A DNA stretch of 40,145 nucleotides from an uncultured Oscillospiraceae bacterium (GCA_944385465.1 CALWXH010000013.1:1-40145), one strand, 5' to 3'. Shown: positions 1-8,689, counted from the first letter of the stretch. A program made the numbers and translations. The notes: a model not told the origin generated them from the letters alone.

Positions 1-722
1 ATGGCCAGGCACACGTCCAGGCCCACCAGGTCGCCCAGGGCCAGGGGGCCCATGGGGTGGTTGGCGCCCAGCTTCATGGCGGTGTCCACGCCCTCCACGC
101 TGGCCACGCCGGTGTACACCAGGTCGCAGGCCTCGTTGATCATGGGGATCAGAATCTTGTTCACCACAAAGCCGGGGGCCTCGTTGACCTCAACGGGCTC
201 CTTGCCGATGGCCTTCGCCAGCTCGGCGATGGTGTTGTAGGTCTCGTCGGAGGTGTGAGCGCCGCGGATGACCTCCACCAGCTTCATGACGGTGGCGGGG
301 TTGAAGAAGTGCATGCCGATGAACTTGTCGGGGCGCTTGGTGGCGGCGGCGATGGCGGTGATGGAGATGGAGGAGGTGTTGGACGCCAGGATGGTCTCCG
401 GCTTGCAGATCTTGTCCAGATCGGCGAAGATGCTCTTCTTGATGTCCAGGTTCTCAATGGCGGCCTCCACCACCAGGTCGGCGTCCGCGGCCAGGTTCAG
501 GTCGGTGGTAAAGGTCATCTTGCCCACGATGGCGGCCTTGCCGGCCTCGTCCAGCTTGCCCTTGGACACCAGCTTGTCCAGGCTCTTGTTCAGCCGGGCC
601 TCGGCCTTCTGGATGATCTCGTCGTTGATGTCCCGGACCACCACATCGTAGCCCTTCTTGGCAAAGACCTGGGCGATGTCCAGACCCATGGTGCCGGCGC
701 CGATTACCATAATCTTCTTCAT
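1..722 (-). CDS. hbd: 3-hydroxybutyryl-CoA dehydrogenase, 3' end cut by window edge
   Basis: Reduces acetoacetyl-CoA to 3-hydroxybutyryl-CoA with NAD(P)H in the cytoplasm, the second step of acetyl-CoA-based butyrate synthesis. About 240 codons are visible of a family length near 282, so the C-terminal dimerisation part is incomplete. The N-terminus reads MKKIMVIGAGTMG, with the Rossmann GxGxxG at residues 8-13. Further on come the SNTSS segment and HFFNPATVMKLVEV, which holds the catalytic His and conserved Asn/Pro. The ATG is preceded by GGAGGAACCT, a good ribosome binding site. It lies downstream of crt on the same strand, but repeat A (about 600 bp) separates them, so co-transcription is uncertain. 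No convincing sigma-A promoter was seen in the short AT-rich stretch before the ATG. Confidence 0.95.
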   Translation of the reverse strand, partial: MKKIMVIGAGTMGLDIAQVFAKKGYDVVVRDINDEIIQKAEARLNKSLDKLVSKGKLDEAGKAAIVGKMTFTTDLNLAADADLVVEAAIENLDIKKSIFADLDKICKPETILASNTSSISITAIAAATKRPDKFIGMHFFNPATVMKLVEVIRGAHTSDETYNTIAELAKAIGKEPVEVNEAPGFVVNKILIPMINEACDLVYTGVASVEGVDTAMKLGANHPMGPLALGDLVGLDVCLA

Positions 723-781
723 GATAGGTTCCTCCTTGTAGGTGATTGAAATTCTATATTTGAGTGAATTGGCATTTTTCT

Positions 782-1390
782 TTGCCGGCGGGTGCCGGCA
801 AGCCCTATGGCTTTTGCCGGTTCTCGCACCGGCGGGCGAGGTACTTTCTCTTGCACCAGAGAAAGTACCCAAAGAGCGTGTCCAGGGGGAGGACCCCCTG
901 GATACCCCCCGCTCAGTTGGGGTGCGCTCCTCTCTTTCCGGCGTCCTGGGCCCGCGGTTGCGCCAGTTCCCCCGACGGCCTGCGGCCTCCTGCGTCCTTA
1001 CGCTTTGGTGCCTGCGGCCCAGGTTACCCGCCTGAAATGGCAGGGCGCTTCGGTGCCTACGCCGTTAGGGGTGCAGGCCCGCAGGCTTGAACACCGAGAT
1101 CAGGCGCCCGTAGGCGTGGTAGGAGATTCACAGGTCACCTGCGCAAAAGGCCGGGGGCCGCCGTGCGTCGCCGAGGGTGTCAGCAGATGTGCGCCGGAAA
1201 GAGAACGCTGCACCTGTTTTACGCCCCCGTAAAATGAGGGTTCTTAGGGGGCAAACCCTGCGTACGAGGGACGCCCTTTGTCCCGAAGTTAAGCCGGGAT
1301 TGCGCCCCTAAGCGGGCTTTTGCCTACTTTTCCCCCGCGGGAAAAGTAGGTCGGCCCTCAGGCCGAAACCTGAGACACGCCCTCGAGGGA
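782..1390 (+). repeat. Repeat family copy A
   Basis: Fills the crt-hbd gap and has no credible gene. In + order it holds: a GCCGGC-rich palindromic end (784-838); a hairpin cassette (840-869); a GC-rich core of about 330 bp (about 915-1200); a CCCCCGTAAAA hairpin; the long stem-loop at 1243-1312 with CTTAG/CTAAG closing arms; and a second hairpin cassette (1323-1350). The same modules recur in copies B-G. The right end lacks the terminal inverted repeat seen in copies D, F and G. Open reading frames inside it are not conserved as proteins. Confidence 0.85.
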
Positions 1391-1393
1391 ATC

Positions 1394-2170
1394 TTACTTG
1401 TTCTGGAAGTTCTTCTCCTTCCGCTTCTCCAGGAAGGCGCCCATGCCCTCGTTCTTGTCCTCGGTGCCGCAGGTGACGCCGAAGGCCTCGGCCTCAAAGG
1501 CGGCGCCGGTGGCGATGTCGGTCTGCATGCCCATGCGGATGCACCGCTTGGACTCGGCCACGGCGATGGGGGCGTTGGCGCAGATGGCGTTGGCCAGCTC
1601 CATGGCCTTGTCCATCAGCTCCTCGGGGGGATAGACCTCGCTCACCAGGCCGATCTCCTTGGCCTCCTGGGCGCCGATGGTCTTGGCGGTGAGGATCAGC
1701 TCCATGGCCTTGGACACGCCCACGATGCGGGGCAGGCGCTGGGTACCGCCGAAGCCGGGGGTGATGCCCAGGCCCACCTCGGGCTGGCCGAACTTGGCCT
1801 TTTCAGAGGCCAGACGGATGTCGCAGGCCATGGACAGCTCGCAGCCGCCGCCCAGGGCAAAGCCGTTCACCGCGGCGATGACGGGCTTGGACAGGTTCTC
1901 CAGGCGCAGGAAAATACCGCCGCCATGGACACCGAACTTCTTGCCGTCAATGGCGGAGAAGCCCTTCATTTCGCCGATGTCGGCACCGGCCACAAAGGAG
2001 CGGCCCGCGCCGGTGATGACGACGGCATGGACGTCGTCCGTCTGCTCCACCTTGGTGATCGCCTCGTCCAGGTCGCACAGCACCTGAGTATTCAGGGCGT
2101 TGAGTGCCTCCTGCCGGTCGATGGTGAGGATCGCTACAGGGCCTTTCTGTTCAAACTTGACAAATGACAT
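1394..2170 (-). CDS. crt: Enoyl-CoA hydratase / 3-hydroxybutyryl-CoA dehydratase (crotonase)
   Basis: Dehydrates 3-hydroxybutyryl-CoA to crotonyl-CoA, the step after Hbd in butyrate formation. It is 258 residues, the usual crotonase length. Visible motifs are [12 protein letters not shown] at about 54-65 (CoA and oxyanion-hole region), [15 protein letters not shown] with the first catalytic Glu at 111, and [16 protein letters not shown] with the second catalytic Glu at 131. The start at 2170 was chosen because AAGGAGG lies 8 bases upstream and [10 protein letters not shown] begins the conserved fold. The open frame extends 28 codons further upstream without homology. A sigma-A promoter about 230 bp upstream gives a long leader. 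Hbd follows downstream beyond repeat A. An isomerase-type crotonase is possible, but the two Glu residues and the neighbour favour a hydratase. Confidence 0.93.
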   Translation of the reverse strand: MSFVKFEQKGPVAILTIDRQEALNALNTQVLCDLDEAITKVEQTDDVHAVVITGAGRSFVAGADIGEMKGFSAIDGKKFGVHGGGIFLRLENLSKPVIAAVNGFALGGGCELSMACDIRLASEKAKFGQPEVGLGITPGFGGTQRLPRIVGVSKAMELILTAKTIGAQEAKEIGLVSEVYPPEELMDKAMELANAICANAPIAVAESKRCIRMGMQTDIATGAAFEAEAFGVTCGTEDKNEGMGAFLEKRKEKNFQNK

Positions 2171-2390
2171 GGATACAGCCTCCTTCTGATGTTGGCGGGC
2201 GGTCCCATACCGCCCGGTGGACACATCGGCACAAAATGTGGGGTGCTTCTCCAAGGGGAAAGGCCTGACCCGTCAGCAGCGAACTACCTTGCCCCGGCGC
2301 CCCGCACCACGGGGGAGGGCGCATCCGGAATGGCAATTTTGTTATTTTTTTAACGAATACAGGCCGTAAAAAAACCAATCTCCCTTGGCT
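2171..2390 (-). other. Long 5' leader of crt
   Basis: About 220 nt lie between the predicted start of transcription and the crt ATG. The leader contains a perfect 7-bp hairpin close to the ribosome binding site (2197-2215, GGGCGGT/ACCGCCC) and a GC-rich fold around 2280-2325. I could not assign it to a known riboswitch or leader class. No upstream reading frame with a good ribosome binding site is evident. Confidence 0.4.
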
Positions 2391-2396
2391 ATGTTC

Positions 2397-2425
2397 AGTA
2401 TACTTCCCCCTCTGTCAGATTGCAA
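2397..2425 (-). promoter_or_regulatory. Sigma-A promoter of crt
   Basis: On the minus strand: TTGCAA (2420-2425), 17-bp spacer, TATACT (2397-2402). It lies between repeat B and crt, so crt does not depend on transcription through that repeat. Confidence 0.75.
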
Positions 2426-2531
2426 GGAATATTTGTGTGAAAAGTTTGACGTTTTTCCGGGAATACCCCCCGCTTTTTTTGTGGTTTTTGACTTTCGGGG
2501 CTCCGCCCCTGACGCTCCGCTCCCTTGAACT

Positions 2532-3157
2532 GATCCCTTTTCCGGCGGGTGCCGGCAAGCACTTGGGCTTGCCGGGTCTCGTCCCGGCAGACGCGTTCTC
2601 AGTTTCGCCTGAGGGCGACCTACTTTCTGCACGCGCAGAAAGTAGGCAAAGACGCGCATAGGGGGACAAATCCATCGGACAAAGGTCGTCCTCCAGGATT
2701 TGCCCCCTAAGAACCCCCGTTTTGCGGGAGAGCAAAATTGGTGCCAGTCTCTATTGACCGGCGTGCGCCTGCTGACACTCCCTGCCACGCCCGGCGGCCC
2801 CCGGCCTTTTGCCGTCTTGCCCTGCAATCTTCTGCGCCGCCTATGGGCGCCTAATCTTGGTGTTCAAGCCTGCGGGCCTGTTCCTCTAACGGTGCATACG
2901 CCGAAGTGCATCGCCATTCCAGGCGGGTACCCTGGGCCGCAGGCACCCAAGCGTAAGAACGCAGGAGGCCGGAGGCCGTCGGGGGAAGCTGCGCAACCGC
3001 GGGTCAAGGACGCCGGAAAGAGACGGACGCAGTGCAACTGAGCGGGGGGTGTCCAGGGGGCCCTCCCCCTGGACACGCTCTTTGGGTACTTTCTCTGGTG
3101 CAAGAGAAAGTACCTCGCCCGCCGGTGCGAGAACCGGCAATCCTTGCAAAAGCCAAA
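2532..3157 (-). repeat. Repeat family copy B (inverted relative to A)
   Basis: Same modules as copy A but in reverse order. It has GCCGGC-rich ends at 2540-2590 and 3115-3150, hairpin cassettes at 2619-2646 and 3085-3114, the long stem-loop at 2657-2711, and the shared core at about 2720-3040. Its long stem is the only one of seven in which the closing arms do not match fully (CATAG against CTAAG). It abuts the terminator of the DUF554 gene. No gene is supported inside it. Confidence 0.85.
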
Positions 3158-3158
3158 G

Positions 3159-3186
3159 AAAAGCGCCGCCCGCAGGCGGCGCTTTT
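3159..3186 (-). terminator. Terminator behind the DUF554 gene
   Basis: Inverted repeat AAAAGCGCCGCC / GGCGGCGCTTTT with a 4-base loop, 3 bp after the stop codon. It has a T-rich tail on the minus strand and marks the end of the truB-ribF-DUF554 unit. Confidence 0.85.
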
Positions 3187-3189
3187 GTG

Positions 3190-3897
3190 TCACACCAGGC
3201 TCCCTAGCCACTGGGCCAGGGGAATGTAGGCAATGGGCAGAAACATAGCGAGAAGTAAATTGCCCACCTTGATTTTGGTCTTGCCCAGCTCCAGCATGTT
3301 GATGGCGATGGCCACAATGAGCGTGCCGCCCACCGCGGTCATCTCCGTGATGACCGCATCCGGAAGATAGGGGCCGATCCACCCCGCCAGCAGGGTGATC
3401 CCCCCCTGGTAGACCAGCAGGGGAAGCACGGAAAATGCCACACCAATACCCATGGTGGCGGCAAAGGAAATGGCCGTCACCCCGTCGATGACCCCCTTGG
3501 AGATGATGATGCTGTAATTGTGGTTCAGCCCCGCCTCAATGGAACCGGTGATGGCCATGGCCCCCACGCAGAACAACAGCGCGGCATTGACAAATCCCTC
3601 GGTAAACCGGCCGCTTCCCGCCTCTTTCACCAGCCGGCTCCGGATCAGATCTCCCGCCCCTTCCAGGCGGCGCTCAATGTCGATGGCATTGCCCAGGATG
3701 GCCCCCATCACCATACACACGATGACACACAGGGTATTCTGGGTGGACAGCATATTGCTGATGCCGATGCCCAGCACGCACAGCCCCAGGGCGTGGGTGA
3801 GAATGGACATGAGCCGCTGGGAGATCAGCCCCCGGAAGAGCAGCCCCACAGCGCTGCCCACCAGCACCAGCACCACATTGATGATTGTGGCCAGCAT
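3190..3897 (-). CDS. DUF554 family integral membrane protein
   Basis: A 235-residue, strongly hydrophobic protein with about six or seven predicted membrane segments. It starts MLATIINVVLVLVGSAVGLLF and resembles the DUF554 (YqgA/YdfK-like) family, whose function is unknown. Typical features are the Gly-rich first helix, an early ISQRLMSILTHALG segment and a FCVGAMAITGSIEAG segment. The ATG is preceded by GGGAGAGAGG. It begins 14 bp after the ribF stop, so it is probably translated from the same mRNA as truB and ribF. A strong terminator follows directly. Nothing in the sequence links it to riboflavin metabolism beyond position. Confidence 0.85.
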   Translation of the reverse strand: MLATIINVVLVLVGSAVGLLFRGLISQRLMSILTHALGLCVLGIGISNMLSTQNTLCVIVCMVMGAILGNAIDIERRLEGAGDLIRSRLVKEAGSGRFTEGFVNAALLFCVGAMAITGSIEAGLNHNYSIIISKGVIDGVTAISFAATMGIGVAFSVLPLLVYQGGITLLAGWIGPYLPDAVITEMTAVGGTLIVAIAINMLELGKTKIKVGNLLLAMFLPIAYIPLAQWLGSLV

Positions 3898-3911
3898 GGT
3901 CCTCTCTCCCC

Positions 3912-4823
3912 TCAGTCATGGTGGTCGGCAAACCAGGCCCTGGTCTGCTCCGCGTTGCGCAGGATCTCCGCCTTCAGCGCCTCAATCCCGGCAAACTTTT
4001 TCTCCGGCCGCAGCCGGGCGCAGAACTCCACCCGGATCTCCCTGCCGTACAGGTCCCCGTCGTAGTCCAGCAGCCACGGCTCCACCGTGATCCGTCCGTC
4101 CTGATCCACCGTGGGCCGCACCCCCACGTTGGTCACTGCCATGTAGGTCCCCCGCTCCGTGAGGATCCGGGTGGCGTACACCCCGAAGGCGGGGGGCAGG
4201 ATGCCCTCCGGCAGGAAGAGGTTGGCGGTGGGGATGCCCAGCCGCCGGCCCAGCTGTTTGCCGTGGACCACCGGCCCGGACAGGGTATGGGGGTGACCCA
4301 GGAAGCGGTTGGCCCGCTCCAGCTCCCCCGCCTCCAGCAGCCCCCGGATATAGGTGGAGGACACCGTCACCCCGTCCAGCTCCACCTGGGGCACCACGTC
4401 GCACCCCAGGCCCAGCTGCCGGCACAGGGCGGACAGCCGCTCCGGCGTGCCCTGGCCCCGGTAGCCAAAGCGGTGGTCATGGCCCACCACAATGTGGACG
4501 GCGTGGAACCGCCCCACCACCACGTCGGTGATGAACCGGTCCCAGGGCATTTCCATCATGGCCCGGTCAAAGGGGAGCACCTCCACCCGGCCGACGCCGT
4601 AGTACCGCTCCATGAGCCAGGCCCGGTCCTCCGGAGTGTTGAGCAGGGGGACCTTCTGTCCCCCCACCAGCTCCCGGGGATGGCGGGCGAAGGTGAGGGC
4701 GGCGGGGGTAGCCCCCAGCTCCTTGGCCCGGCGCCCCACCAGGCTCAGCAGGGCCCCGTGGCCCAGGTGCACCCCGTCGAAAAAGCCCAGGGCGATGACT
4801 GTCTTGTCGCTATAGTTCTCCAC
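3912..4823 (-). CDS. ribF: Bifunctional riboflavin kinase / FAD synthetase
   Basis: Phosphorylates riboflavin to FMN and adenylates FMN to FAD. It is 303 residues, the normal length. The N-terminal nucleotidyltransferase domain shows GFFDGVHLGH (13-22) and later GHDHRFGYRGQG. The C-terminal kinase domain has GRRLGIPTANL followed by GVYATRI and a late LRPEKKF. The start is a GTG at 4823 chosen because GAGGTG, which overlaps the end of truB, lies 7 bases upstream and the FDGVHLGH motif must sit near the N-terminus. The longer open frame reaching into truB is not credible. It is translationally linked to truB (4 bp gap), the common bacterial truB-ribF arrangement. Confidence 0.95.
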   Translation of the reverse strand: MENYSDKTVIALGFFDGVHLGHGALLSLVGRRAKELGATPAALTFARHPRELVGGQKVPLLNTPEDRAWLMERYYGVGRVEVLPFDRAMMEMPWDRFITDVVVGRFHAVHIVVGHDHRFGYRGQGTPERLSALCRQLGLGCDVVPQVELDGVTVSSTYIRGLLEAGELERANRFLGHPHTLSGPVVHGKQLGRRLGIPTANLFLPEGILPPAFGVYATRILTERGTYMAVTNVGVRPTVDQDGRITVEPWLLDYDGDLYGREIRVEFCARLRPEKKFAGIEALKAEILRNAEQTRAWFADHHD

Positions 4824-4827
4824 GTGC

Positions 4828-5691
4828 TTACACCTCGAAAAAACTCTTGACGGTCCGCAGCTGGCCCTCCGCCCCCCGGCAGACGGCCAGAAACTCCCCC
4901 GACTGGCTGTACGCCCGCCAGCTGCCCTCCCGGTCAAAGGAGAAGGCCGCCCCGTTGCGCACCCGCTTCTCCTGGGCGGCGGTGAGGGTGAGGGCCGGCA
5001 GGTGGCGGAAGCAGCTGTCCACCGGCAGCAGCAGCGCCCCGGGGTCGGGGGCGGAGAGCACCTCCTCCAGGGGGTGGGCGTCGGCCAGGGTATACCCCGC
5101 GGCCATGGTGCGCCGCAGGGACGCCATGCACCCGCCGCAGCCCAATGCCTGGCCGATATCATGGCACAGGGTGCGCACATAGGTGCCCTTGGAGCACACC
5201 ACCCGGAGGGTGAACTCCCCTTCTCCCCCCTGCCCCTCCACCTCCAGGGCGCGGATGGTGACGGGCCGGGGCGTCCGCTCCACCTCCCGGCCCTTCCGGG
5301 CCAGCTCGTAGAGCTTTTTCCCCGCCACCTTCACCGCGGAATACATGGGGGGCAGCTGCTGGATCTCTCCCCGGAAGGCGGGTAGCGCCCCCTCCAGCTC
5401 CTCCCGGGTGACGCGGGCCGGACGGGCGTCCAGCACGGTGCCGGTGATGTCCTGGGTGTCGGTGACCAGGCCCAGGCGCAGCCCGGCCACATACTCCTTG
5501 TCCCCCCCGGCGGCGAACTCCACCGCCCGGGTGGCCCGGCCCAAAAACACCGGCAGCACCCCGGTGGCCATGGGGTCCAGGGTGCCGGCGTGGCCCACCC
5601 GCCGCTCGTGGAACAGCCCCCGCAGCTTGGCGCACACGTCCATGGAGGTCCAGCCCTGGGGCTTGTCGATGATCAATATTCCGCTGGGCAT
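4828..5691 (-). CDS. truB: tRNA pseudouridine(55) synthase
   Basis: Converts U55 in the T-loop of tRNAs to pseudouridine. It is 287 residues. The N-terminus MPSGILIIDKPQGWTS and the catalytic segment GHAGTLDPMATGVL, with nucleophile Asp39, are diagnostic. LPPMYSAVKVAGKKLYELAR and CSKGTYVRTLCHDIG further along also fit TruB. The start at 5691 has AAGGAGG 8 bases upstream; the 21-codon extension of the frame is intergenic. It continues the rimP-infB-rbfA cluster, but repeat C separates it from nrnA and no clear sigma-A promoter is visible in the 45 bp between the repeat and the ribosome binding site. Confidence 0.96.
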   Translation of the reverse strand: MPSGILIIDKPQGWTSMDVCAKLRGLFHERRVGHAGTLDPMATGVLPVFLGRATRAVEFAAGGDKEYVAGLRLGLVTDTQDITGTVLDARPARVTREELEGALPAFRGEIQQLPPMYSAVKVAGKKLYELARKGREVERTPRPVTIRALEVEGQGGEGEFTLRVVCSKGTYVRTLCHDIGQALGCGGCMASLRRTMAAGYTLADAHPLEEVLSAPDPGALLLPVDSCFRHLPALTLTAAQEKRVRNGAAFSFDREGSWRAYSQSGEFLAVCRGAEGQLRTVKSFFEV

Positions 5692-5737
5692 TGTGGTTCC
5701 TCCTTCTGTGTGGGGATTTCTATTGCGTATTGCGTTC

Positions 5738-6650
5738 GCCGGGGTTGCCGGCAAGCCCGTTATGTTTTTTTAGAGATTCCGCCGCCTGCAGGCGGCGGGG
5801 ACGACGCTCCGCTGGGGTGACTTTTCTCACGCAAGAAAAGTCACCAAAAGTGCGCCCAAAGGGGGGCGGACCCCCCTTGGGTATCCCCCCCGCTCAGTTG
5901 TACTGCGTTCTTCTCTTTCCGGCGTCCTTGACCCGCGGCTGCGCAGCTTCCACCGACGCCCTCCGGGCTCCTGCATGGCGTATGCTTCGGCTATCCCGCC
6001 CCACCGGGGCGCCTGGCCGGGCAGGGCCCTCCGGCCACTGCGATAGAGGCGCAGGCCCGCAGGCTTGAACACCATGGGTAGGCGCCCATAGGCGGCGCAG
6101 AAGATTACAGGGCAAAACGGCAAAAGGCCGGGGGCCGCCTTGCGTGGGATACGTGTCAATGACGCACGCCGGACATAGGACGCTGCACCGATTCCGCGCC
6201 CCCGTAAAAACGGGGGTACATAGGGGGTCAAATCCTGGAGGACGTCCTTTGTCCGATGGATTTGTCCCCCTATGCGGGCTTTTGCCTACTTTTCTCCCGT
6301 GAGAAAAGTAGGTCGCCCTTCAGGCGAAACTCGTCGTCGCAAAGTCCGCTTTGCTTCGTTTCCGCCCAAGGACGGCGAAAACTGCGCTTCGCTTCCTTGC
6401 TCCTCCTCTCCCCGCGTCGCCACAAGCTCCATATTCTTCGCTTCCGCCTTTGGTGAAAGCTCATCCATTTCCCTGCGGCTCCTTTCCCCACAAAAGCACA
6501 GCTTTTGTGGGGCCCAAGATGTCCGCTTCGCCGGGTTTCGGCGGGGCCCCATAGGCCCGCCGGGGCGGGACCCGGCAAACCAAAGGGCTCCGGGCACCCC
6601 CGGGGGAGAAAGAAGAGTTCCAGCAACGGAATCTCTCCTATCTCTTATCT
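5738..6650 (+). repeat. Repeat family copy C, long form
   Basis: Fills the nrnA-truB gap. In + order: a GCCGGC-type end; a CCGCCTGC block; hairpin cassette 5817-5844; a core like that of copies A and E; a CCCCCGT hairpin; long stem-loop 6219-6274 (CATAG/CTATG arms); and hairpin cassette 6285-6312. A further block of about 280 bp (6325-6610) is shared with copy D and carries a CCCCACAAAAGC / GCTTTTGTGGGG hairpin. The rest up to the 7-bp repeats is unremarkable. No gene is supported. Confidence 0.85.
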
Positions 6651-6682
6651 CCTCACTTCTATCTGAAACGAGGGGTAAGGGG

Positions 6683-6717
6683 AATTCCTAATTCCTAATT
6701 CCTAATTCCTAATTCCT
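6683..6717. repeat. Five tandem copies of a 7-bp unit
   Basis: Five perfect head-to-tail copies of AATTCCT, followed by a partial sixth. The array runs into the nrnA stop codon: the TAG at 6716-6718 is made from the last repeat unit. Its AT-rich composition contrasts with the surroundings. Confidence 0.95.
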
Positions 6718-7669
6718 AATTTCCAACTTTCAGTTCTTCCTCAATGGCCCCCACAATGGCCCGCCAGGCCTCCTCCATGGTGCCGTACACCGTGCAGCCG
6801 GAGGCGGCCTTGTGCCCCCCGCCCCCCAGGCGGGCGCACACGGCGCAGGCGTCCAGCAGGTTGGGGTCGGTGCGCAGGGAGATCTTGCACTCCCCCGCCC
6901 TCAGCTCCCGGATGGTGGCGGAGTGGCGCACCCCCTCCACCTGGCCCACAAAGGCGGCGATGTCCTCTGTGTCGTCATCAGTGGCCCCGGCCCTGGCCAT
7001 CATGTCCAGGGAGATGGGGGCGATGGCCACGCTGCCCCCCTGATAGAGCTTCATATTCTGGATGATGAGGCTCTCCAGCGCCATCCGGGCCATGGTCTTG
7101 GTGCGGAAGTGCTTCTTGTTCAGCCGCTGGACCGGCGCCCCCGCCTCCATGAGGGCGGCGGCCACCCGGTGGGCGTTGGCGCTGGTGTTGGAGTAGGCAA
7201 AGCACCCCGTGTCGGTGGACACCGCCACATACAGCGCCGTGGCCACCTTCTCATTCAGCCCCCCCAGCTCCTGGGCCAGGGCGCAGATCAGCTCGCCGCA
7301 GGCGGCCTTGTCCGGCTCCACCCAGGTGTTTTGGGCGAAGAACTCCTGGCTGGGATGGTGGTCGATGGCCAGGTCAATCCGCCCCCTGTACCCCTCCGCG
7401 TTGGGGGGCAGCAGGTTCTCGGTGGCCACGTCCACGCTCACCACCGTGTCCGGCGCATAGCCCTCCGGGGCATACTGTCCCGCCAGGTATTCCTGAAAGA
7501 TCCGGGTGGCGTCCCGGCTCTCCAGCAGCCAGGCGGTCTTGCCCAGCCCCCGCAGCAGCTCCGCCAGCGCCACGGCGCAGCCGATGGTGTCCCCGTCGGG
7601 GCGCTTGTGGGTGAGGATCAGGTAGTTGTCGTGCTCCCGCAGAAAGCGGGCGGTGTCCTGGCAGTTCAC
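6716..7669 (-). CDS. nrnA: DHH family phosphoesterase (oligoribonuclease / pAp phosphatase type)
   Basis: Probably degrades short oligoribonucleotides and dephosphorylates pAp, as B. subtilis NrnA does. It is 317 residues. DHH motifs are visible: HKRPDGDTIG (21-30), VSVDVATEN (about 78-85), the signature AIDHHPSQ with DHH at 103-105, and the DHHA1 ending GGGGHKAASG near residue 285. The start is the GTG at 7669. It overlaps the rbfA stop as GTGA and has GGAGG 9 bases upstream, so the two genes are translationally coupled. rbfA-nrnA-truB is a common order in Firmicutes. The stop codon is formed by an array of 7-bp repeats. Confidence 0.92.
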   Translation of the reverse strand: MNCQDTARFLREHDNYLILTHKRPDGDTIGCAVALAELLRGLGKTAWLLESRDATRIFQEYLAGQYAPEGYAPDTVVSVDVATENLLPPNAEGYRGRIDLAIDHHPSQEFFAQNTWVEPDKAACGELICALAQELGGLNEKVATALYVAVSTDTGCFAYSNTSANAHRVAAALMEAGAPVQRLNKKHFRTKTMARMALESLIIQNMKLYQGGSVAIAPISLDMMARAGATDDDTEDIAAFVGQVEGVRHSATIRELRAGECKISLRTDPNLLDACAVCARLGGGGHKAASGCTVYGTMEEAWRAIVGAIEEELKVGN

Positions 7670-8070
7670 AGCTCGTCGTCCTCCTCCCCGCCGTCCAGCA
7701 CAATGTGCTCGTTGGCCGGATTGGCCGGCTTCACCACGTTGGGGTCCCGGAGCAGCTCCAGGATGTGGGCGCCATGGCTGATGGAGTCGTCCTCCTCAAA
7801 GACCAGCTCCGGGGTGTAGCGCAGGTTCAGCCGCCGCCCCAGCTCCCGCCGGAGGTAGCCCGCGGCGGATTTCAGCCCCTTCACCACCTGGGCGGCGGAG
7901 GACTTGTCCAGCATGGACACGTGGACCTTGGCCCAGCGCAGATCGGAGGTGGTCTCCACCGCGGTGATGGAGATCATCCCCGTCACCCGGGGGTCTTTTA
8001 CCGTGGGGATGAGGGCGGCCAGCTCCCGCTGGATCTCCTCGTTGATGCGCCCGATTCGATTGCTTGGCAT
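7666..8070 (-). CDS. rbfA: 30S ribosome-binding factor A
   Basis: Late-stage 30S subunit maturation and cold-adaptation factor with a KH-like fold. It is 134 residues. The N-terminus MPSNRIGRINEEIQRELA, the segment KDPRVTGMISITAVETTSDLRWAKVHVS and LRRELGRRLNLRYTPELVF are typical. The tail is acidic (GGEEDDEL). The start at 8070 has AGGAGG 8 bases upstream; an in-frame ATG seven codons earlier would overlap that site. Its TGA overlaps the nrnA start. A 63-bp gap separates it from the GNAT gene upstream, which takes the place where infB normally directly precedes rbfA. Confidence 0.95.
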   Translation of the reverse strand: MPSNRIGRINEEIQRELAALIPTVKDPRVTGMISITAVETTSDLRWAKVHVSMLDKSSAAQVVKGLKSAAGYLRRELGRRLNLRYTPELVFEEDDSISHGAHILELLRDPNVVKPANPANEHIVLDGGEEDDEL

Positions 8071-8133
8071 AGTTGATTCCTCCTGACTCACCGGGGCCGA
8101 CCCCGGCGGAACGTTTTCCTCTTCACGTTTCTG

Positions 8134-8661
8134 TTACACTGGCCGGGCAAACTCCAGCCGCACCTCCCGCTTCTCCACATCCGTCTGGGAGTACGCGGTG
8201 AGGTCGAATCCGATGAGGGCAAAGCCCTGTTTCCGGTAAAAGCAGATGGCCGGGTGGTTGCAGCTCTGGGTCTCCAGCACCAGGGCCCGGGCCCCGGCGG
8301 CCCGGGCCGCCTCCACCGCCTGCTCCATGAGGGCGGCGCCCACGCCGGCGCGGCGGCGGCCCTCCGCCACCCACAGGTTGCTCACCCGCATGCGGTTGTT
8401 CCAGCTCTCGTGGCTCAGCTCCAGGTAGCCGATCTCCTCCCCCGCCTCCACGGCGGCGAAGAGCCGGGGGCTTTCCAGCCAGGGCTCCAGCAACTGGGCT
8501 GTGAACTGCTTGTCCACCGGGGCCGGAAAGGGCCGCCGCGTCAGGGTGAAGGTGACGCCGTCCTCCCCCTCCGCCCTTCGGATGTCATAATAATACCCTG
8601 TGCGGTAGCGAAATACCAGCTCTTTTCCCCGGTAGGCGCTGTCCAGCTGTCTGATCTCCAT
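8134..8661 (-). CDS. GNAT family N-acetyltransferase
   Basis: A 175-residue acetyl-CoA-dependent acyltransferase of unknown substrate. The GNAT core is at the C-terminal half: VSNLWVAEGRRRAGVGAALM (motif A, with the R-x-x-G-x-G/A acetyl-CoA loop), then ALVLETQSCNHPAICFYRKQGF (motif B). The first 80 residues are less typical. The start at 8661 (MEIRQLDSAY) has AAAGGAG about 9 bases upstream. A 63-codon upstream extension of the open frame is merely translated repeat D and is rejected. It sits between infB and rbfA, an unusual guest in this conserved cluster. It could modify a ribosomal protein or simply be a late insertion; the sequence does not decide. Confidence 0.85.
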   Translation of the reverse strand: MEIRQLDSAYRGKELVFRYRTGYYYDIRRAEGEDGVTFTLTRRPFPAPVDKQFTAQLLEPWLESPRLFAAVEAGEEIGYLELSHESWNNRMRVSNLWVAEGRRRAGVGAALMEQAVEAARAAGARALVLETQSCNHPAICFYRKQGFALIGFDLTAYSQTDVEKREVRLEFARPV

Positions 8662-8689
8662 GAGAGGGCTCCTTTCTGGCGGGGGCGAT

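Noticed and set aside
2265-2330. GGGTCAGGCC segment in the crt leader resembling the SRP RNA apical loop
   Set aside because: The essential GGAAGGnAGCA part is absent, so it is not an SRP RNA.
2820-3041. Short similar peptides ending in GKRRTQCN in several repeat copies
   Set aside because: Several frames of the repeat core look equally conserved because the DNA itself is conserved. Frames shift between copies and no ribosome binding site precedes them, so I do not call proteins.
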